Notes: generated by a model from the letters alone, not told the origin. A stretch of DNA of 64,000 bases from Geoalkalibacter ferrihydriticus DSM 17813 (GCF_000820505.1 NZ_JWJD01000001.1:255094-319093), one strand, 5' to 3'; shown: positions 1-8,934, counted from the stretch's first letter. Translations and numbers: made by a program.

Positions 1-777
1 GAGGAGCAGTCCGTTTTACGCACCACTTTGGTGCCGAGCCTGCTGCAGACGGTTGCACAGAACCTTGCCCATCGCAGCGCCGCGGATTTGCGGCTGTTTG
101 AGTTGCGGCCTGTTTTTTTGCCCCGTGAGAATGAGGACCTGCCGGAGGAAAACCCGCGGCTGACCGCTCTTATGTGTGGCCGGCGCAGTCCTCTTGGCTG
201 GTCCCAGAGTGGTGAGACCGTCGACTTTTTCGATATCAAGGGCGTTGTGGAAGAACTTCTGGGACACTTGCGCCTGCAAAATCTTTCCTGGCGCAGCGAG
301 GTCGGCGAGTCCTTTTATCATCCCGGCAAAAGCTGTGCACTGTACGGCAACGAACAACTGCTTGGCAACTTGGGAGAAATTCATCCCAGGGTTTTGAGCG
401 CCTTCGAAATTGAGCAGGCGGTCTTTCTCTTTGATTTGGATCTGGGGGCTCTTTCTCGATGCGGCCTGGGGCGCACGGAATTCACAGCCCTGTCTCGCTT
501 CCCCGGAGTTTATCGCGACAGTGCCATGTTGTTTGACGAAACCGTTACCGCTCAGCAAATCCTCGATGTCGTGCACTCGGCAAAGGCGCAAGATATGGAA
601 GACGTCGTGCTGTTCGATGTTTACCGAGGCAAGGGGATCGCAGGGGACAAAAAAAGTGTCGCGATTCGCGTCCGCTACCGTTCTGCGGAGAAAACCCTGA
701 CTGATGAAGAAATCAGCAAGGCTCATGGGCGAATCATCCGAAGTCTCGAAAATCAGTTAGGTGCTGAAATTCGCTGA
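1..777 (+). CDS. pheT: phenylalanyl-tRNA synthetase beta subunit, 3' part
   Basis: The reading frame is open from the first base of the window, so this is the C-terminal part (about 258 residues) of a longer protein. It starts in the catalytic-like core (LRTTLVPSLLQTVAQN) and ends in the ferredoxin-fold anticodon-binding domain, recognisable from FDVYRGKGIAGDKKSVAIRV and the closing TLTDEEI segment. PheT pairs with PheS to charge tRNA-Phe in the cytosol. ihfA follows at once, the same order as in many proteobacteria. Family identity is firm; the true start lies outside the window. Confidence 0.95.
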   Translation, partial: EEQSVLRTTLVPSLLQTVAQNLAHRSAADLRLFELRPVFLPRENEDLPEENPRLTALMCGRRSPLGWSQSGETVDFFDIKGVVEELLGHLRLQNLSWRSEVGESFYHPGKSCALYGNEQLLGNLGEIHPRVLSAFEIEQAVFLFDLDLGALSRCGLGRTEFTALSRFPGVYRDSAMLFDETVTAQQILDVVHSAKAQDMEDVVLFDVYRGKGIAGDKKSVAIRVRYRSAEKTLTDEEISKAHGRIIRSLENQLGAEIR

Positions 778-786
778 AAAAATCGG

Positions 787-815
787 TTGCGGTGCCTATT
801 GTCCTGTGTTATAAA
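787..815 (+). promoter_or_regulatory. candidate sigma-70 promoter for ihfA
   Basis: TTGCGG (787-792) and TATAAA (810-815) are separated by 17 bases and lie just after the pheT stop, 43 bases before the ihfA start. It would let ihfA and the genes after it be made independently of pheT. Seen by pattern only. Confidence 0.5.
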
Positions 816-858
816 ACCAGCAAATTCAAGGACATGGGTTTTGCGTACTGGAGGTGCT

Positions 859-1137
859 ATGACCAAGGCGGATCTGATCGAAAATGTTTATCTGAAAACC
901 GGCTTTTCCAAAAAAGAGTCGGCCGAAATCGTCGAAATGGTCTTTGACCTGATCAAAACGACCCTGGAAAAGGGTGAGAAGATCAAAATCGCCGGGTTCG
1001 GTAACTTCGTTGTAAAAGAAAAAGATTCACGGCGAGGTAGAAATCCCCAGACGGGTGATGAGATCGAAATTACTTCGCGGCGCATTCTGACATTTAAGCC
1101 CAGTCAGGTTCTGAAGGCGTCGATCAATACCGACTGA
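859..1137 (+). CDS. ihfA: integration host factor alpha subunit
   Basis: A 92-residue DNA-bending protein of the HU/IHF family that forms a heterodimer with IHF-beta. The N-terminal helices (MTKADLIENVYLKTGFSKKE) are followed by the IHF-alpha hallmark IKIAGFGNFVVKEK and the minor-groove arm RRGRNPQTG. The ATG at 859 was preferred to an upstream in-frame start because GGAGGT lies 7 bases before it and the family begins here. It sits between pheT and a MerR-type regulator. A likely partner, a HU/IHF-beta-like gene, lies at 61823-62104. Confidence 0.95.
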   Translation: MTKADLIENVYLKTGFSKKESAEIVEMVFDLIKTTLEKGEKIKIAGFGNFVVKEKDSRRGRNPQTGDEIEITSRRILTFKPSQVLKASINTD

Positions 1138-1179
1138 TGATGCCCCTGTGCTGCCGAGAGGTGCTGCGCTCCGAATGCC

Positions 1180-1545
1180 ATGATCCCCGATAAGCTCTAC
1201 TTCAAGATCGGTGAAGTCTCCCGGATCACGGGTGTCAAACCCCATGTCCTGCGATACTGGGAATCGGAATTCGGCTCTTTTTCTCCCATAAAGAGTCGTA
1301 CGCAGCAACGCCTTTATCAGCGCAAGGACATCGAACTGGTGCTGCGCCTCAAGCAACTTCTTTACGAAGAGGGGTTCACCATTGCCGGAGCGCGCAAAAA
1401 ACTCAGGGAGGAGCGTGCGGAGACAGCGCAACCCTCCCTTGAATTTTTTGCCCCACCGCCTGACCTCCTTTCCGAAATCCGCCAGGATCTTAAGGTCTTG
1501 CGTGATTCTTTGTGTTCCCCGAAAATTCCGCGGCGCGATGATTAA
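1180..1545 (+). CDS. MerR-family transcriptional regulator
   Basis: A 121-residue protein with an N-terminal winged helix-turn-helix of MerR type: YFKIGEVSRITGVKPHVLRY, then the second helix and wing (YQRKDIELVLRLKQLLYEEG, residues about 45-65). The C-terminal part is short with no cysteine cluster, so a metal or redox ligand is not indicated. It lies between ihfA and surE in a run of co-directional genes, a position known for this small regulator in Geobacter-like genomes. Target unknown. Confidence 0.88.
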   Translation: MIPDKLYFKIGEVSRITGVKPHVLRYWESEFGSFSPIKSRTQQRLYQRKDIELVLRLKQLLYEEGFTIAGARKKLREERAETAQPSLEFFAPPPDLLSEIRQDLKVLRDSLCSPKIPRRDD

Positions 1546-1569
1546 TCTTCACGCATGGACTGATACGTC

Positions 1570-2331
1570 TTGTTCATTCTGATTACCAATGATGACGGCA
1601 TCCACGCCCCCGGCCTCGTCGCCCTGGCGCAGGAATTGAGCGAGCTAGGTCGCATCGTGGTGGTTGCGCCCGATCGGGAACGCAGTGCCACCGGGCATTC
1701 CCTGACCCTGCATTCGCCTTTGCGCGCCGAAGAAGTTCGCCCTCACTGGTTCGCCATCGACGGGACTCCGACCGATTGCGTTAATCTCGGAATTCATGGT
1801 TTGTTTCGCGAACGTCCCGCCTTGGTTGTTTCCGGCATCAACCGAGGGGCCAACATGGGCGATGATATTACCTATTCGGGAACCGTTGCCGCCGCAATGG
1901 AGGCTACCCTGATGGGAGTTCCGGCATTTGCCGTTTCTTTGGCACTGACTCATGGGTGCAGTGAGGATTATCGCCCCGCGGCGCGTATCGCAGCGCGACT
2001 TGCCCGCACGCTTATGACTCATGGCCTGCCAACGGACACCTTTTTTAATGTCAATATCCCGCCGGTTGACGACGCACAGATTCAGGGGATTCGTCTGACT
2101 CGCCAGGGCAAGCGCATTTATGGTGATCTCGTTATTGAGAATACCGATCCCCGCGGGCGCAAATATTATTGGATCGGTGCCGGAGATCTCGATTTCAAGG
2201 ATGTCGACGGTACGGATTTTCACGCTGTTCACCGCGGTTATGTTTCGCTGACTCCACTTCATCTGGATCTCACGAATTATCGTTCATTTGATGAATTGTC
2301 CCGTTGGGATATTTTTTCTTCCCAATCATAA
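1570..2331 (+). CDS. surE: 5'/3'-nucleotidase SurE
   Basis: A 253-residue metal-dependent phosphatase that acts on nucleoside monophosphates. The start is a TTG giving MFILITNDDGIHAPGL, whose NDDG holds the metal-binding aspartates. SGINRGANMGDDITYSGTVAAA follows at about residues 90-110 and matches the family's second metal and substrate region. Length is typical. It opens the surE-pcm-yqaA-nlpD-rpoS series, associated with stationary-phase survival in proteobacteria. The ribosome-binding site before the TTG is poor, so the exact start is slightly uncertain. Confidence 0.95.
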   Translation: MFILITNDDGIHAPGLVALAQELSELGRIVVVAPDRERSATGHSLTLHSPLRAEEVRPHWFAIDGTPTDCVNLGIHGLFRERPALVVSGINRGANMGDDITYSGTVAAAMEATLMGVPAFAVSLALTHGCSEDYRPAARIAARLARTLMTHGLPTDTFFNVNIPPVDDAQIQGIRLTRQGKRIYGDLVIENTDPRGRKYYWIGAGDLDFKDVDGTDFHAVHRGYVSLTPLHLDLTNYRSFDELSRWDIFSSQS

Positions 2332-2351
2332 CGTAGGCCTAAGGGTTATTG

Positions 2352-3005
2352 ATGGATTTTGCCATTTCCAGGCGCCGCATGGTCGAGCAGCACATTAAGT
2401 CGCGCGGTGTCAAAGACCCGCTGGTGCTTGATGCCATGCTCCAGGTTCCTCGTCATTTGTTTGTGGAACAGGCCCTGGCCGATCAGGCCTATGGCGACTA
2501 TCCATTGCCCATCGGGCAACGCCAGACCATTTCGCAACCCTACATGGTGGCGGTCATGACGGAGGCCTTACAACTCAAAGGCGGAGAGAAAATTCTGGAA
2601 GTCGGCACAGGTTCGGGTTACCAAGCAGCAGTATTAGCGCGCATTGCCGGTCGGGTTTACTCGGTGGAGCGTATTCCCGAACTGGCCCGCCGGGCCCGTC
2701 GGATTCTGGATCAGATCGGATGCACCAACGTTAACGTCAAGGTGACTGACGGTACTTTCGGCTGGGAAGAGCAGCAGCCTTTTGATGGAATCATCGTTAC
2801 CGCAGGCGCGCCCTCCATTCCGCGCAGCTATCTGGATCAACTCGGGCCGGGCGGTCGCCTTGTGATTCCCGTTGGCAGCCTCGGCAGCCAGGTACTGATG
2901 CGTGTCACCAAATCCGGAGAAGGGCGTTTTGAAGAAGAGCGTCTTCTCGATTGCAGGTTCGTTCCGCTCATCGGCGGCAACGGCTGGCAGAATGACGGGA
3001 CTTGA
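2352..3005 (+). CDS. pcm: protein-L-isoaspartate O-methyltransferase
   Basis: A 217-residue SAM-dependent enzyme that methylates isoaspartyl residues in aged proteins so that they can be repaired. [20 protein letters not shown] is the family N-terminal signature, and [20 protein letters not shown] is SAM-binding motif I. An in-frame TTG lies one codon upstream; the ATG at 2352 was chosen because AAGGG is spaced better for it. It is 20 bases after surE and followed 3 bases later by the next gene, so the three are probably co-transcribed. Confidence 0.95.
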   Translation: MDFAISRRRMVEQHIKSRGVKDPLVLDAMLQVPRHLFVEQALADQAYGDYPLPIGQRQTISQPYMVAVMTEALQLKGGEKILEVGTGSGYQAAVLARIAGRVYSVERIPELARRARRILDQIGCTNVNVKVTDGTFGWEEQQPFDGIIVTAGAPSIPRSYLDQLGPGGRLVIPVGSLGSQVLMRVTKSGEGRFEEERLLDCRFVPLIGGNGWQNDGT

Positions 3006-3008
3006 TCA

Positions 3009-3602
3009 ATGTTTGGCTTGCGGCGGCTTTACGATTGGGTTCTTTCCTGGGCGCAAACCCCTTATGGCGGCATCGCTCTTTTTTTTCTGGCGTTTGCCGA
3101 ATCCTCCTTTTTTCCCATCCCTCCTGATGTTCTCCTGATCGCTCTGGCCTTGTCTCTTCCGACTCGCGCTTTTCGCTTTGCCTTCCTGGCAGCCTGCGGA
3201 TCGGTGCTTGGTGGCCTTTTCGGCTATTTGCTGGGTTTCGGAATGTGGCATGCGCTGGATTCTTTTTTCTATACGTATATTCCCGGCTTTTCGCCGGAGG
3301 GTTTTGTTCAGGTTCAGGAACTGTTTGAACGTTACAATTTCTGGGTGGTCTTTTCTGCAGGATTTACCCCCGTTCCTTACAAACTCATTACGGTCGGCGC
3401 CGGGGTCTTTCATATCAATGTGCCGATCTTCGTGCTGGCTTCCGTGGTCAGCCGAAGTCTGCGCTTTTTTCTGGTGGCATGGTTTATTTACCGCTTCGGT
3501 CCTCCCGTGCGCGTCTTTATTGAGAAATATTTCAACTTTCTGGCATTGGTCTTTTTTATTCTTCTAGTTGCGGGAGTGTGGGTGGTAAAATATCTTGTCT
3601 GA
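3009..3602 (+). CDS. YqaA/DedA-like inner membrane protein
   Basis: A 197-residue protein with about four hydrophobic segments. The N-terminal GGIALFFLAFAESSFFPIPP is the acidic/proline re-entrant motif of the DedA (SNARE-associated) superfamily, YqaA branch. SAGFTPVPYKLITVGAGVFH is the second conserved half-motif. DedA proteins are needed for membrane homeostasis, and some move undecaprenyl phosphate or phosphatidylethanolamine; which applies here cannot be told. It begins 3 bases after pcm. Confidence 0.85.
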   Translation: MFGLRRLYDWVLSWAQTPYGGIALFFLAFAESSFFPIPPDVLLIALALSLPTRAFRFAFLAACGSVLGGLFGYLLGFGMWHALDSFFYTYIPGFSPEGFVQVQELFERYNFWVVFSAGFTPVPYKLITVGAGVFHINVPIFVLASVVSRSLRFFLVAWFIYRFGPPVRVFIEKYFNFLALVFFILLVAGVWVVKYLV

Positions 3603-3677
3603 AACCGGCCCCGAATCCCATGATTGCCGGGAACGCTTTTTCTGTGCAGATTTGCCGTGCATCAGCCAAGGGACGCA

Positions 3678-4445
3678 ATGGCACGTTTAATCTCCCCTCT
3701 TATCAGCTTATTGCTTGCAGCGCTTCTGTGGAGCTGTGCGCCCCATAAGGGTATCTATCACACTGTTGAGCCGGGACAGACTCTTTACCGCATCAGCCGT
3801 AGCTATGGCGTGGATGAAAAAAACCTGGCGCGTCTCAACGGCATCGGCGATCCAACCCAACTGCGCGCCGGGCAGCGCATCTTTATCCCCGGCGCCACCC
3901 AGGAAAAAAGGGTTGGCACTGCGGTGACCACTGCGCAGAGGCCGGCCCCACCGGCTCGACCCTCAGCGTCTGTTTCTGCTCCCAGGCCCCCACCTGCACC
4001 CCCAACAGCCAAACCGCCTCCGACCCGGCAGACTCCGCCTGTGTCTCGCCCGCCCGCGGCCTCCACGGTGGGCAAGGGGCATTTTGCCTGGCCGTTGAAG
4101 GGCGAACTCCTGAAAAAATTCGGACAGCAAAGCGGTGGCACCAATCGAGGCATCGAAATAGCCGGTGGCAAGGGCAGTCCCGTGCACTCCGCAGCTTCCG
4201 GCCGGGTCATTTACAGTGGGGATGGCATTCGCGGTTATGGCAACTTGATCATTGTTGAGCATGACGACAATTTCTTCACGGTTTATGGTTTCAATGAACG
4301 AAATCTGGTTCAGGATGGAACCTTTGTCGGGCGCGGCGAGCATATCGCCGCCGTCGGCACACCGCCCGGGGGAGGTGCTTCGCGTCTTTATTTCGAGGTG
4401 CGTCGTGGCAAGGAGACGGTTGATCCCCTTTTTTACTTGCCATAG
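3678..4445 (+). CDS. nlpD: NlpD-like lipoprotein: LysM plus degenerate M23 domain
   Basis: A 255-residue envelope protein. A hydrophobic signal ends in the lipobox LLWSC (Cys20). A LysM domain follows (YHTVEPGQTLYRISRSYGV), then a Pro/Ala/Thr-rich linker and a C-terminal LytM/M23 fold. The usual zinc ligands are absent: the HxxxD position reads NRGIEI and the HxH position reads LYFEV. It should therefore act as a non-catalytic activator of a cell-wall amidase, as E. coli NlpD does. It lies directly before rpoS, the classic arrangement. The ATG at 3678 has AAGGGA upstream. Confidence 0.9.
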   Translation: MARLISPLISLLLAALLWSCAPHKGIYHTVEPGQTLYRISRSYGVDEKNLARLNGIGDPTQLRAGQRIFIPGATQEKRVGTAVTTAQRPAPPARPSASVSAPRPPPAPPTAKPPPTRQTPPVSRPPAASTVGKGHFAWPLKGELLKKFGQQSGGTNRGIEIAGGKGSPVHSAASGRVIYSGDGIRGYGNLIIVEHDDNFFTVYGFNERNLVQDGTFVGRGEHIAAVGTPPGGGASRLYFEVRRGKETVDPLFYLP

Positions 4446-4513
4446 CACCTCAGCTCTCCTAGACTTTCCGCTGCCTCAAACACATCCGGGAAACCCGACT
4501 AAAAGGATCGACA

Positions 4514-5497
4514 ATGAACGACGAGCTGAGCGAACTCGAAGAAGTTGAACTCGAAGAGGAAGAGAGCGACGCGATGGAAGAAGGGCGCAATGACGACGAA
4601 GAAGAGGTCGAGGAAGAAAGCGAGGAAGTTGAGGCCAAAAGCGATTTCAGCGACCACTCCGACGACGCAATCAAGCTCTATCTGAAAGAAATTCAGAAAA
4701 CCAAACTATTGACCGCGGAAGAAGAACGAGAGCTCGCGCGCCGCATTGCCAAGGGCGAAATGGCGGCGCGCGACCGTATGATCGAGTCCAACCTACGCCT
4801 GGTGGTTAAAATTGCCAAGCGCTATATGAATCGTGGTCTTCCCTTTCTCGATCTGATCGAAGAAGGCAATATGGGATTGATCAAAGCGGTGGAGCGCTTC
4901 AAGCTGAGTAAGGAATGCCGCTTCTCCACTTATGCCACCTGGTGGATCAGGCAGTCCATCGAGCGTGCATTGGTCAATCAGAGCCGCACCATACGGCTTC
5001 CCGTGCACGTTTCCGACGATATCAACAAACTCATCAAAATCAGCCGCGAGCTGCAGCAGAAACTCAATCGCGAACCACAGGTCAAAGAGGTTGCCGAAGC
5101 CATGGGCGTCGAGCCGGCCTACGTGCGACGACTCATGGTGCTGGTCAAAAAGACTTATTCCATCGAGCATCCCATGGGTGAGAACAGCGATTACAGCCTC
5201 ATGGACACGATTGAGGACTCTTCGGCCATCGACCCTTCAGGACTGGTTGAGGATCTTGAAAAATTCACACGCGTTCAGGAATGGCTGGCGACCCTGAATG
5301 AAAGCGAGCGCGAAATTCTCAGCCTGCGTTTTGGGCTTGAGGACCGCGAACCGCAAACTCTTGATACCATAGGTCGAAAATTCGGCGTTACCCGTGAACG
5401 CATTCGTCAGATTGAAGCCAAGAGCCTCGAAAAGCTGCGCAAAATCATGGAAGAGGGTGAAGCGAGCGCCAAGGCCAACAGGGAAGAACATAGCTGA
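4514..5497 (+). CDS. rpoS: RNA polymerase sigma factor RpoS
   Basis: A 327-residue sigma-70-family factor. It opens with an unusually acidic tail (residues about 1-45, runs of E and D). Region 1.2 is [20 protein letters not shown], region 2 covers [20 protein letters not shown] and [20 protein letters not shown], and region 4 carries the [23 protein letters not shown]. Size, acidic N-terminus and position after surE-pcm-nlpD identify it as RpoS, the general stress and stationary-phase sigma, rather than the housekeeping factor. AAAGGA lies 8 bases upstream of the ATG. Confidence 0.94.
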   Translation: MNDELSELEEVELEEEESDAMEEGRNDDEEEVEEESEEVEAKSDFSDHSDDAIKLYLKEIQKTKLLTAEEERELARRIAKGEMAARDRMIESNLRLVVKIAKRYMNRGLPFLDLIEEGNMGLIKAVERFKLSKECRFSTYATWWIRQSIERALVNQSRTIRLPVHVSDDINKLIKISRELQQKLNREPQVKEVAEAMGVEPAYVRRLMVLVKKTYSIEHPMGENSDYSLMDTIEDSSAIDPSGLVEDLEKFTRVQEWLATLNESEREILSLRFGLEDREPQTLDTIGRKFGVTRERIRQIEAKSLEKLRKIMEEGEASAKANREEHS

Positions 5498-5557
5498 AAC
5501 CTTCGAACTTTCTATTCCGGAAATTCTGCGTCGGTTTTTTTTCAGGAGTTATGTACC

Positions 5558-6076
5558 GTGGAAGAACTCAAATCAATCATTCGCGATATTCAGGACTTTC
5601 CTAAACAAGGGGTCGTTTTCAAGGACATCACCACGCTTCTCTCGGATGCCAAGAGCTATCACCGCATGGTTGATCTCATTGCCCATCGCTATTTCGGGCA
5701 GAATATCGCCCAGGTCGTCGGAGTCGAGGCCCGCGGATTTGTTCTGGGCGCGGCTCTCGCATACAAGCTCGGTGCCGGGGTGACCCTGGTCCGCAAGCCG
5801 GGAAAACTGCCTTTTCGCACGCGCAAGAAAAGCTATCAACTGGAATACGGTGAGGATACTCTAGAAATTCACGAAGATGCTTTTCAGCCTGGAACCCGGG
5901 TCATTATTGCCGACGATCTGCTCGCCACCGGTGGTACCGTCGCCGCCGTCTATGAGTTGGTGACCAGCCTGGGTGCCGAGATCGTCGAATGTGCCTTCAT
6001 GACGGAGCTCAAGTTTCTCAACGGCCGCCAGCGTCTACCGGCAGACAAGGTCTTCAGTCTGATGCAGTTTGACTGA
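5558..6076 (+). CDS. apt: adenine phosphoribosyltransferase
   Basis: A 172-residue purine-salvage enzyme that makes AMP from adenine and PRPP. The PRPP-binding loop is [20 protein letters not shown] (about residues 112-131), and the adenine-specific region [20 protein letters not shown] is present. The start is GTG, with CAGGAG spaced 8 bases before it. It lies 60 bases after rpoS in the same direction and just before tRNA-Arg, which has its own promoter. Length is normal for the family. Confidence 0.96.
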   Translation: MEELKSIIRDIQDFPKQGVVFKDITTLLSDAKSYHRMVDLIAHRYFGQNIAQVVGVEARGFVLGAALAYKLGAGVTLVRKPGKLPFRTRKKSYQLEYGEDTLEIHEDAFQPGTRVIIADDLLATGGTVAAVYELVTSLGAEIVECAFMTELKFLNGRQRLPADKVFSLMQFD

Positions 6077-6092
6077 TGATCGGAAGCCAGGG

Positions 6093-6121
6093 TTGTTCTC
6101 TCTCCATTGTTGGTGTATAAG
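6093..6121 (+). promoter_or_regulatory. candidate promoter of tRNA-Arg
   Basis: TTGTTC (6093-6098) and TATAAG (6116-6121) are spaced by 17 bases, with the tRNA beginning 12 bases after the -10 element. This spacing suits a tRNA gene. Confidence 0.55.
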
Positions 6122-6133
6122 ATTACAGCTTCA

Positions 6134-6210
6134 GGCCCCGTAGCTCAGCTGGATAGAGCACTCGCCTCCTAAGCGAGGGGTCGTGCGTTCGAATCGCGCC
6201 GGGGCCGCCA
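6134..6210 (+). tRNA. tRNA-Arg (anticodon CCT)
   Basis: A complete 77-base cloverleaf. The acceptor arms GGCCCCG and CGGGGCC pair. The anticodon stem CTCGC/GCGAG encloses the loop CTCCTAA, giving anticodon CCT, which reads AGG. The T arm has TTCGAAT, and the 3' CCA is encoded. It is followed directly by a strong terminator. Confidence 0.97.
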
Positions 6211-6215
6211 TCAAT

Positions 6216-6258
6216 AAAAACAGGGACTTGTGCCTCCTCGGCGTAAGTCCCTGTTTTT
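6216..6258 (+). terminator. bidirectional intrinsic terminator after tRNA-Arg
   Basis: A perfect 14-base inverted repeat: AAAAACAGGGACTT (6216-6229) pairs with AAGTCCCTGTTTTT (6245-6258). There are A and T runs on both sides. It ends the tRNA transcript and can also serve the minus-strand gene ending at 6299. Confidence 0.9.
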
Positions 6259-6298
6259 CTTTTTTGGTTCTGCGTAAAACTTTTCGAGCGTTGCGGTT

Positions 6299-7375
6299 TC
6301 ACCGTATTTTAGCGGTCAACCTGTTGACAAGGCTGCAAAGGGTCGCAGAGTTTTTGAGGCCATCGACGAAGCGCTGTGGAATGCGGGAGAACCCTGCCTG
6401 GGCGCCGACGAGGGCGCCTGTGAGGATAGCGCGGGCTTGATTCTGGCCGCCACCGTTGACGGCGTGGAGAATGGCCAACTCAAAATCCTGCGGGTAACGT
6501 GCGGCAAGGTAATAAGCTGCGGGCAGTTGGTGGTAGATGGCGCAGGGCATGCCGTACACGATGGAAACTTTCCAGGCCGGTTCTATGCGGATATCTGAAT
6601 CCTCGACGGCTGCGGCCATGTAAGATGGCGTCAGCAGGGCGTCGGGAGAAGCGAAACGACCGGCGCGGGGCGGATCAGGATCACCGGGTCGAGGTGGCTC
6701 GAGATTGTCACCGGTGACTGCGTGAAAGGGCAATTCGCCGGATTTGACCAAGTCCATAAGCTTCGCCGAGATTTGGTTATCCAGGGCGTACCCCTGGACC
6801 AGCAGGCCGAGCACCGCACCATAGGCAACGGTCATTGAGACCACGGTTTCATCGGTTTGGGTGAGAACCGTGTTGCCGGCCACCTTCTGGGCAAGTTGTT
6901 TGGGGTGGAGAGCATAACGAATCGCGATGGCAAGAGTGCGCTCTATGGCTTCGGTAGTGTCGGCATGCCCGCCTGTCTGACCCCAGGGCCGTTTCTTTTG
7001 TACGCGCCGCCGCCAGGCTTCACGGATGGACTGACTGGTGTAACCGCCCGGTCCACTGACCGGGGTGCCGTCGAGAAGGGGAAAGAGTTCTTCGTCCATG
7101 CGGCGGCAAAAATCGGCCTCATCATAATGTCCGCATTCAGCCAACGAGGCAAGCATAAGGGTGAGGATAAACCCGGCTTGAGAGAGTTGTCCTGCTTTGA
7201 GGCCGGCATGATAGCGTCCGGGTTTAGGGTCGGTGTAGTCGCTGATCCATTCGCCGTAGTCGCGGCGCAGTTCCTCCAAGTCGTAATACCAATGGGGACC
7301 CAGGGCCAGGGCATCACCGATCAAGGCGCCCATGAGGGCACCTTTGGCGCGGTCGCGAATGGCTGTGGTGGTCAT
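6299..7375 (-). CDS. ADP-ribosylglycohydrolase superfamily protein, altered metal site
   Basis: A 358-residue protein of the ADP-ribosylglycohydrolase (DraG/ARH) fold. The start GALMGALIGDALALGPHWYY fits the family's opening GxxxGDALG motif. The features that bind the two magnesium ions in active members differ: where a TDDT motif is expected near residues 65-70 it reads LSQAG, and the C-terminal GGDxDT motif is replaced by NGGGQNQARAILTGALVGAQ. Hydrolysis of ADP-ribose bonds may therefore be lost, or another ligand bound. GGAGGAG lies 7 bases before the ATG. It is monocistronic, flanked by tRNA-Arg and divergent yacG. Confidence 0.82.
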   Translation of the reverse strand: MTTTAIRDRAKGALMGALIGDALALGPHWYYDLEELRRDYGEWISDYTDPKPGRYHAGLKAGQLSQAGFILTLMLASLAECGHYDEADFCRRMDEELFPLLDGTPVSGPGGYTSQSIREAWRRRVQKKRPWGQTGGHADTTEAIERTLAIAIRYALHPKQLAQKVAGNTVLTQTDETVVSMTVAYGAVLGLLVQGYALDNQISAKLMDLVKSGELPFHAVTGDNLEPPRPGDPDPPRAGRFASPDALLTPSYMAAAVEDSDIRIEPAWKVSIVYGMPCAIYHQLPAAYYLAARYPQDFELAILHAVNGGGQNQARAILTGALVGAQAGFSRIPQRFVDGLKNSATLCSLVNRLTAKIR

Positions 7376-7503
7376 TTGTCAACTCCTCCATGGAAAACGA
7401 GCCGTCTTGCCTTGATCCAAGTTTTCCCTTGAGGCTGTACGATCTCAATTTCTCCGCCGCAAAAGGGCTGTCAGCGTCCGGCACAGCACAGGGATAAATG
7501 CTG

Positions 7504-7532
7504 TTGCATGAGGATTGTCTTGTCATTATGTT
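7504..7532 (+). promoter_or_regulatory. candidate promoter for yacG-queD-queE
   Basis: TTGCAT (7504-7509) and TATGTT (7527-7532) are 17 bases apart. They sit in the 250-base gap between two divergent genes. Apart from this element the gap shows nothing I recognise. Confidence 0.35.
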
Positions 7533-7626
7533 AGAGGTATGCTTTTTTCACACAGCCCTCTCAAGGAAACTTTACCCGTAAAAAGCTCAACTGGAAGGCT
7601 TTTTCTTTTTTGGACGAGGCGATAAG

Positions 7627-7815
7627 ATGGGAGACGAAAAAAAACGGCAGGTCGCTTGTCCGCGCTGCCGGACAAAAGTTTCCTGGGATGAGAATCCTCA
7701 CCGCCCTTTTTGCAGTGAGAAATGCCGCTTGGTGGATCTTGGCAAATGGGCAGAAGGGGAGTACTTTATCCTTGGGGAAAAAGTTCCACAACCGGATTCG
7801 GAAGACAACAACTGA
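7627..7815 (+). CDS. yacG: YacG-family zinc-binding protein (gyrase inhibitor type)
   Basis: A 62-residue protein with the four-cysteine zinc ribbon CPRCRTKVSW ... FCSEKCRLVDLGKWAEGEY, the signature of YacG. In E. coli YacG binds GyrB and inhibits DNA gyrase. Length is normal. It lies 14 bases before queD; the functional link between the two is unclear. Confidence 0.9.
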   Translation: MGDEKKRQVACPRCRTKVSWDENPHRPFCSEKCRLVDLGKWAEGEYFILGEKVPQPDSEDNN

Positions 7816-7829
7816 CAAAGGATTAAAAT

Positions 7830-8201
7830 ATGTATCACTTAACCATCCAGACTCACTTTGCTGCTGCCCACAACCTGATTCATTACCAGGGAGACTGTGA
7901 GAATCTCCACGGGCATAACTGGAAAGTTGAAGTGACGGTGGGTGCACACGAGCTTGACAAGGCGGGTCTGGCCATTGATTTCAAGATCCTCAAGCGCGAA
8001 ACCAACCTCATTCTTGATCTGCTTGACCATAAATATCTCAATGAAATTAAGCCATTTGACGAAATAAGTCCTTCTTCGGAGAATATTTCCCGGTTTATTT
8101 TCGAGAAATTAACGGAATCTCTCAATAATGGCAATGTCATCGTCGAACGAATTACCGTCTGGGAATCGGACAATGCCTGTGCCAGCTATACCGCCGACTG
8201 A
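7830..8201 (+). CDS. queD: 6-carboxy-5,6,7,8-tetrahydropterin synthase
   Basis: A 123-residue enzyme of the 6-pyruvoyl-tetrahydropterin synthase fold, second step of the queuosine/7-deazaguanine pathway. The zinc ligands are visible as FAAAHNL and the pair in CENLHGHNW. A catalytic aspartate/histidine region is at LLDHKYLNE, and the glutamate that anchors the pterin is at VWESDNACASY. AAAGGA precedes the ATG. queE overlaps its 3' end, so the two are translationally coupled. Confidence 0.93.
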   Translation: MYHLTIQTHFAAAHNLIHYQGDCENLHGHNWKVEVTVGAHELDKAGLAIDFKILKRETNLILDLLDHKYLNEIKPFDEISPSSENISRFIFEKLTESLNNGNVIVERITVWESDNACASYTAD

Positions 8202-8934
8202 GGCCCCACTTCTCGAGGTCTTCTCCTCAATCCAGGGAGAGGGTCTGCTGGTGGGGTGTCGCCAGGTATTTCTGCGTTTCGCTCTGTGCAACCTCGATTG
8301 TGCTTATTGCGACACTCCCTATGCGCCAACTCCCGAATGCCGCATCGAAGATGCGCCAGGATCCGGGGTGTTTCGTGGGCTGGCCAATCCGGTGCCGCTG
8401 GAAATCCTTGCCGGAATTCTCTGCCGCTGGCATCAAGAGGCCCCGCAGATGCACCATTCACTGAGCCTTACCGGGGGCGAGCCGCTTCTGCAGGCAAATG
8501 TTCTGGGTGAGTGGTTGCCGGTCTTGCGCCAGATCATGCCCATCTACCTGGAAACCAATGGAACACTGGCGGCGTCTTTGGAGACACTGATCGACCATCT
8601 CGACTGGATTTCCATGGACCTCAAGCTGGCTTCGGTCAGCGGGTGCCCAACCCCCTGGGCGGCCCATCGGGAATTTCTCTCCATTGCGCGCCGCAGGCAG
8701 TGTTATGTCAAGGCGGTCATCGGCGAGGAAACACCGGCAAGCGAGGTCTTACGCGCAGCACGCCTGGTTCACGAAACGGCACCGGAAGTCGTACTTGTTC
8801 TGCAGCCTCTGACCCGTAACGGGCAGATTGGGGTTTGCGCCTCAACCCTGCTCGATTTGCAGCGTCAGGCGTCCGCTATCCACGCCAATCTTCGCATCAT
8901 TCCTCAAACTCACCGTTTTGTCGGGCTTCTGTAA
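8173..8934 (+). CDS. queE: 7-carboxy-7-deazaguanine synthase
   Basis: A 253-residue radical SAM enzyme making 7-carboxy-7-deazaguanine. EVFSSIQGEGLLVGCRQVFL is the QueE opening, and CNLDCAYC is the Cx3Cx2C cluster motif. SLTGGEPLL binds SAM. The ATG at 8173 gives the family's usual N-terminus and overlaps queD by 29 bases; an earlier in-frame ATG at 8128 would add 15 unconserved residues. With queD it supplies preQ0 precursors; queC and queF are not in the window. Confidence 0.92.
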   Translation: MPVPAIPPTEAPLLEVFSSIQGEGLLVGCRQVFLRFALCNLDCAYCDTPYAPTPECRIEDAPGSGVFRGLANPVPLEILAGILCRWHQEAPQMHHSLSLTGGEPLLQANVLGEWLPVLRQIMPIYLETNGTLAASLETLIDHLDWISMDLKLASVSGCPTPWAAHREFLSIARRRQCYVKAVIGEETPASEVLRAARLVHETAPEVVLVLQPLTRNGQIGVCASTLLDLQRQASAIHANLRIIPQTHRFVGLL

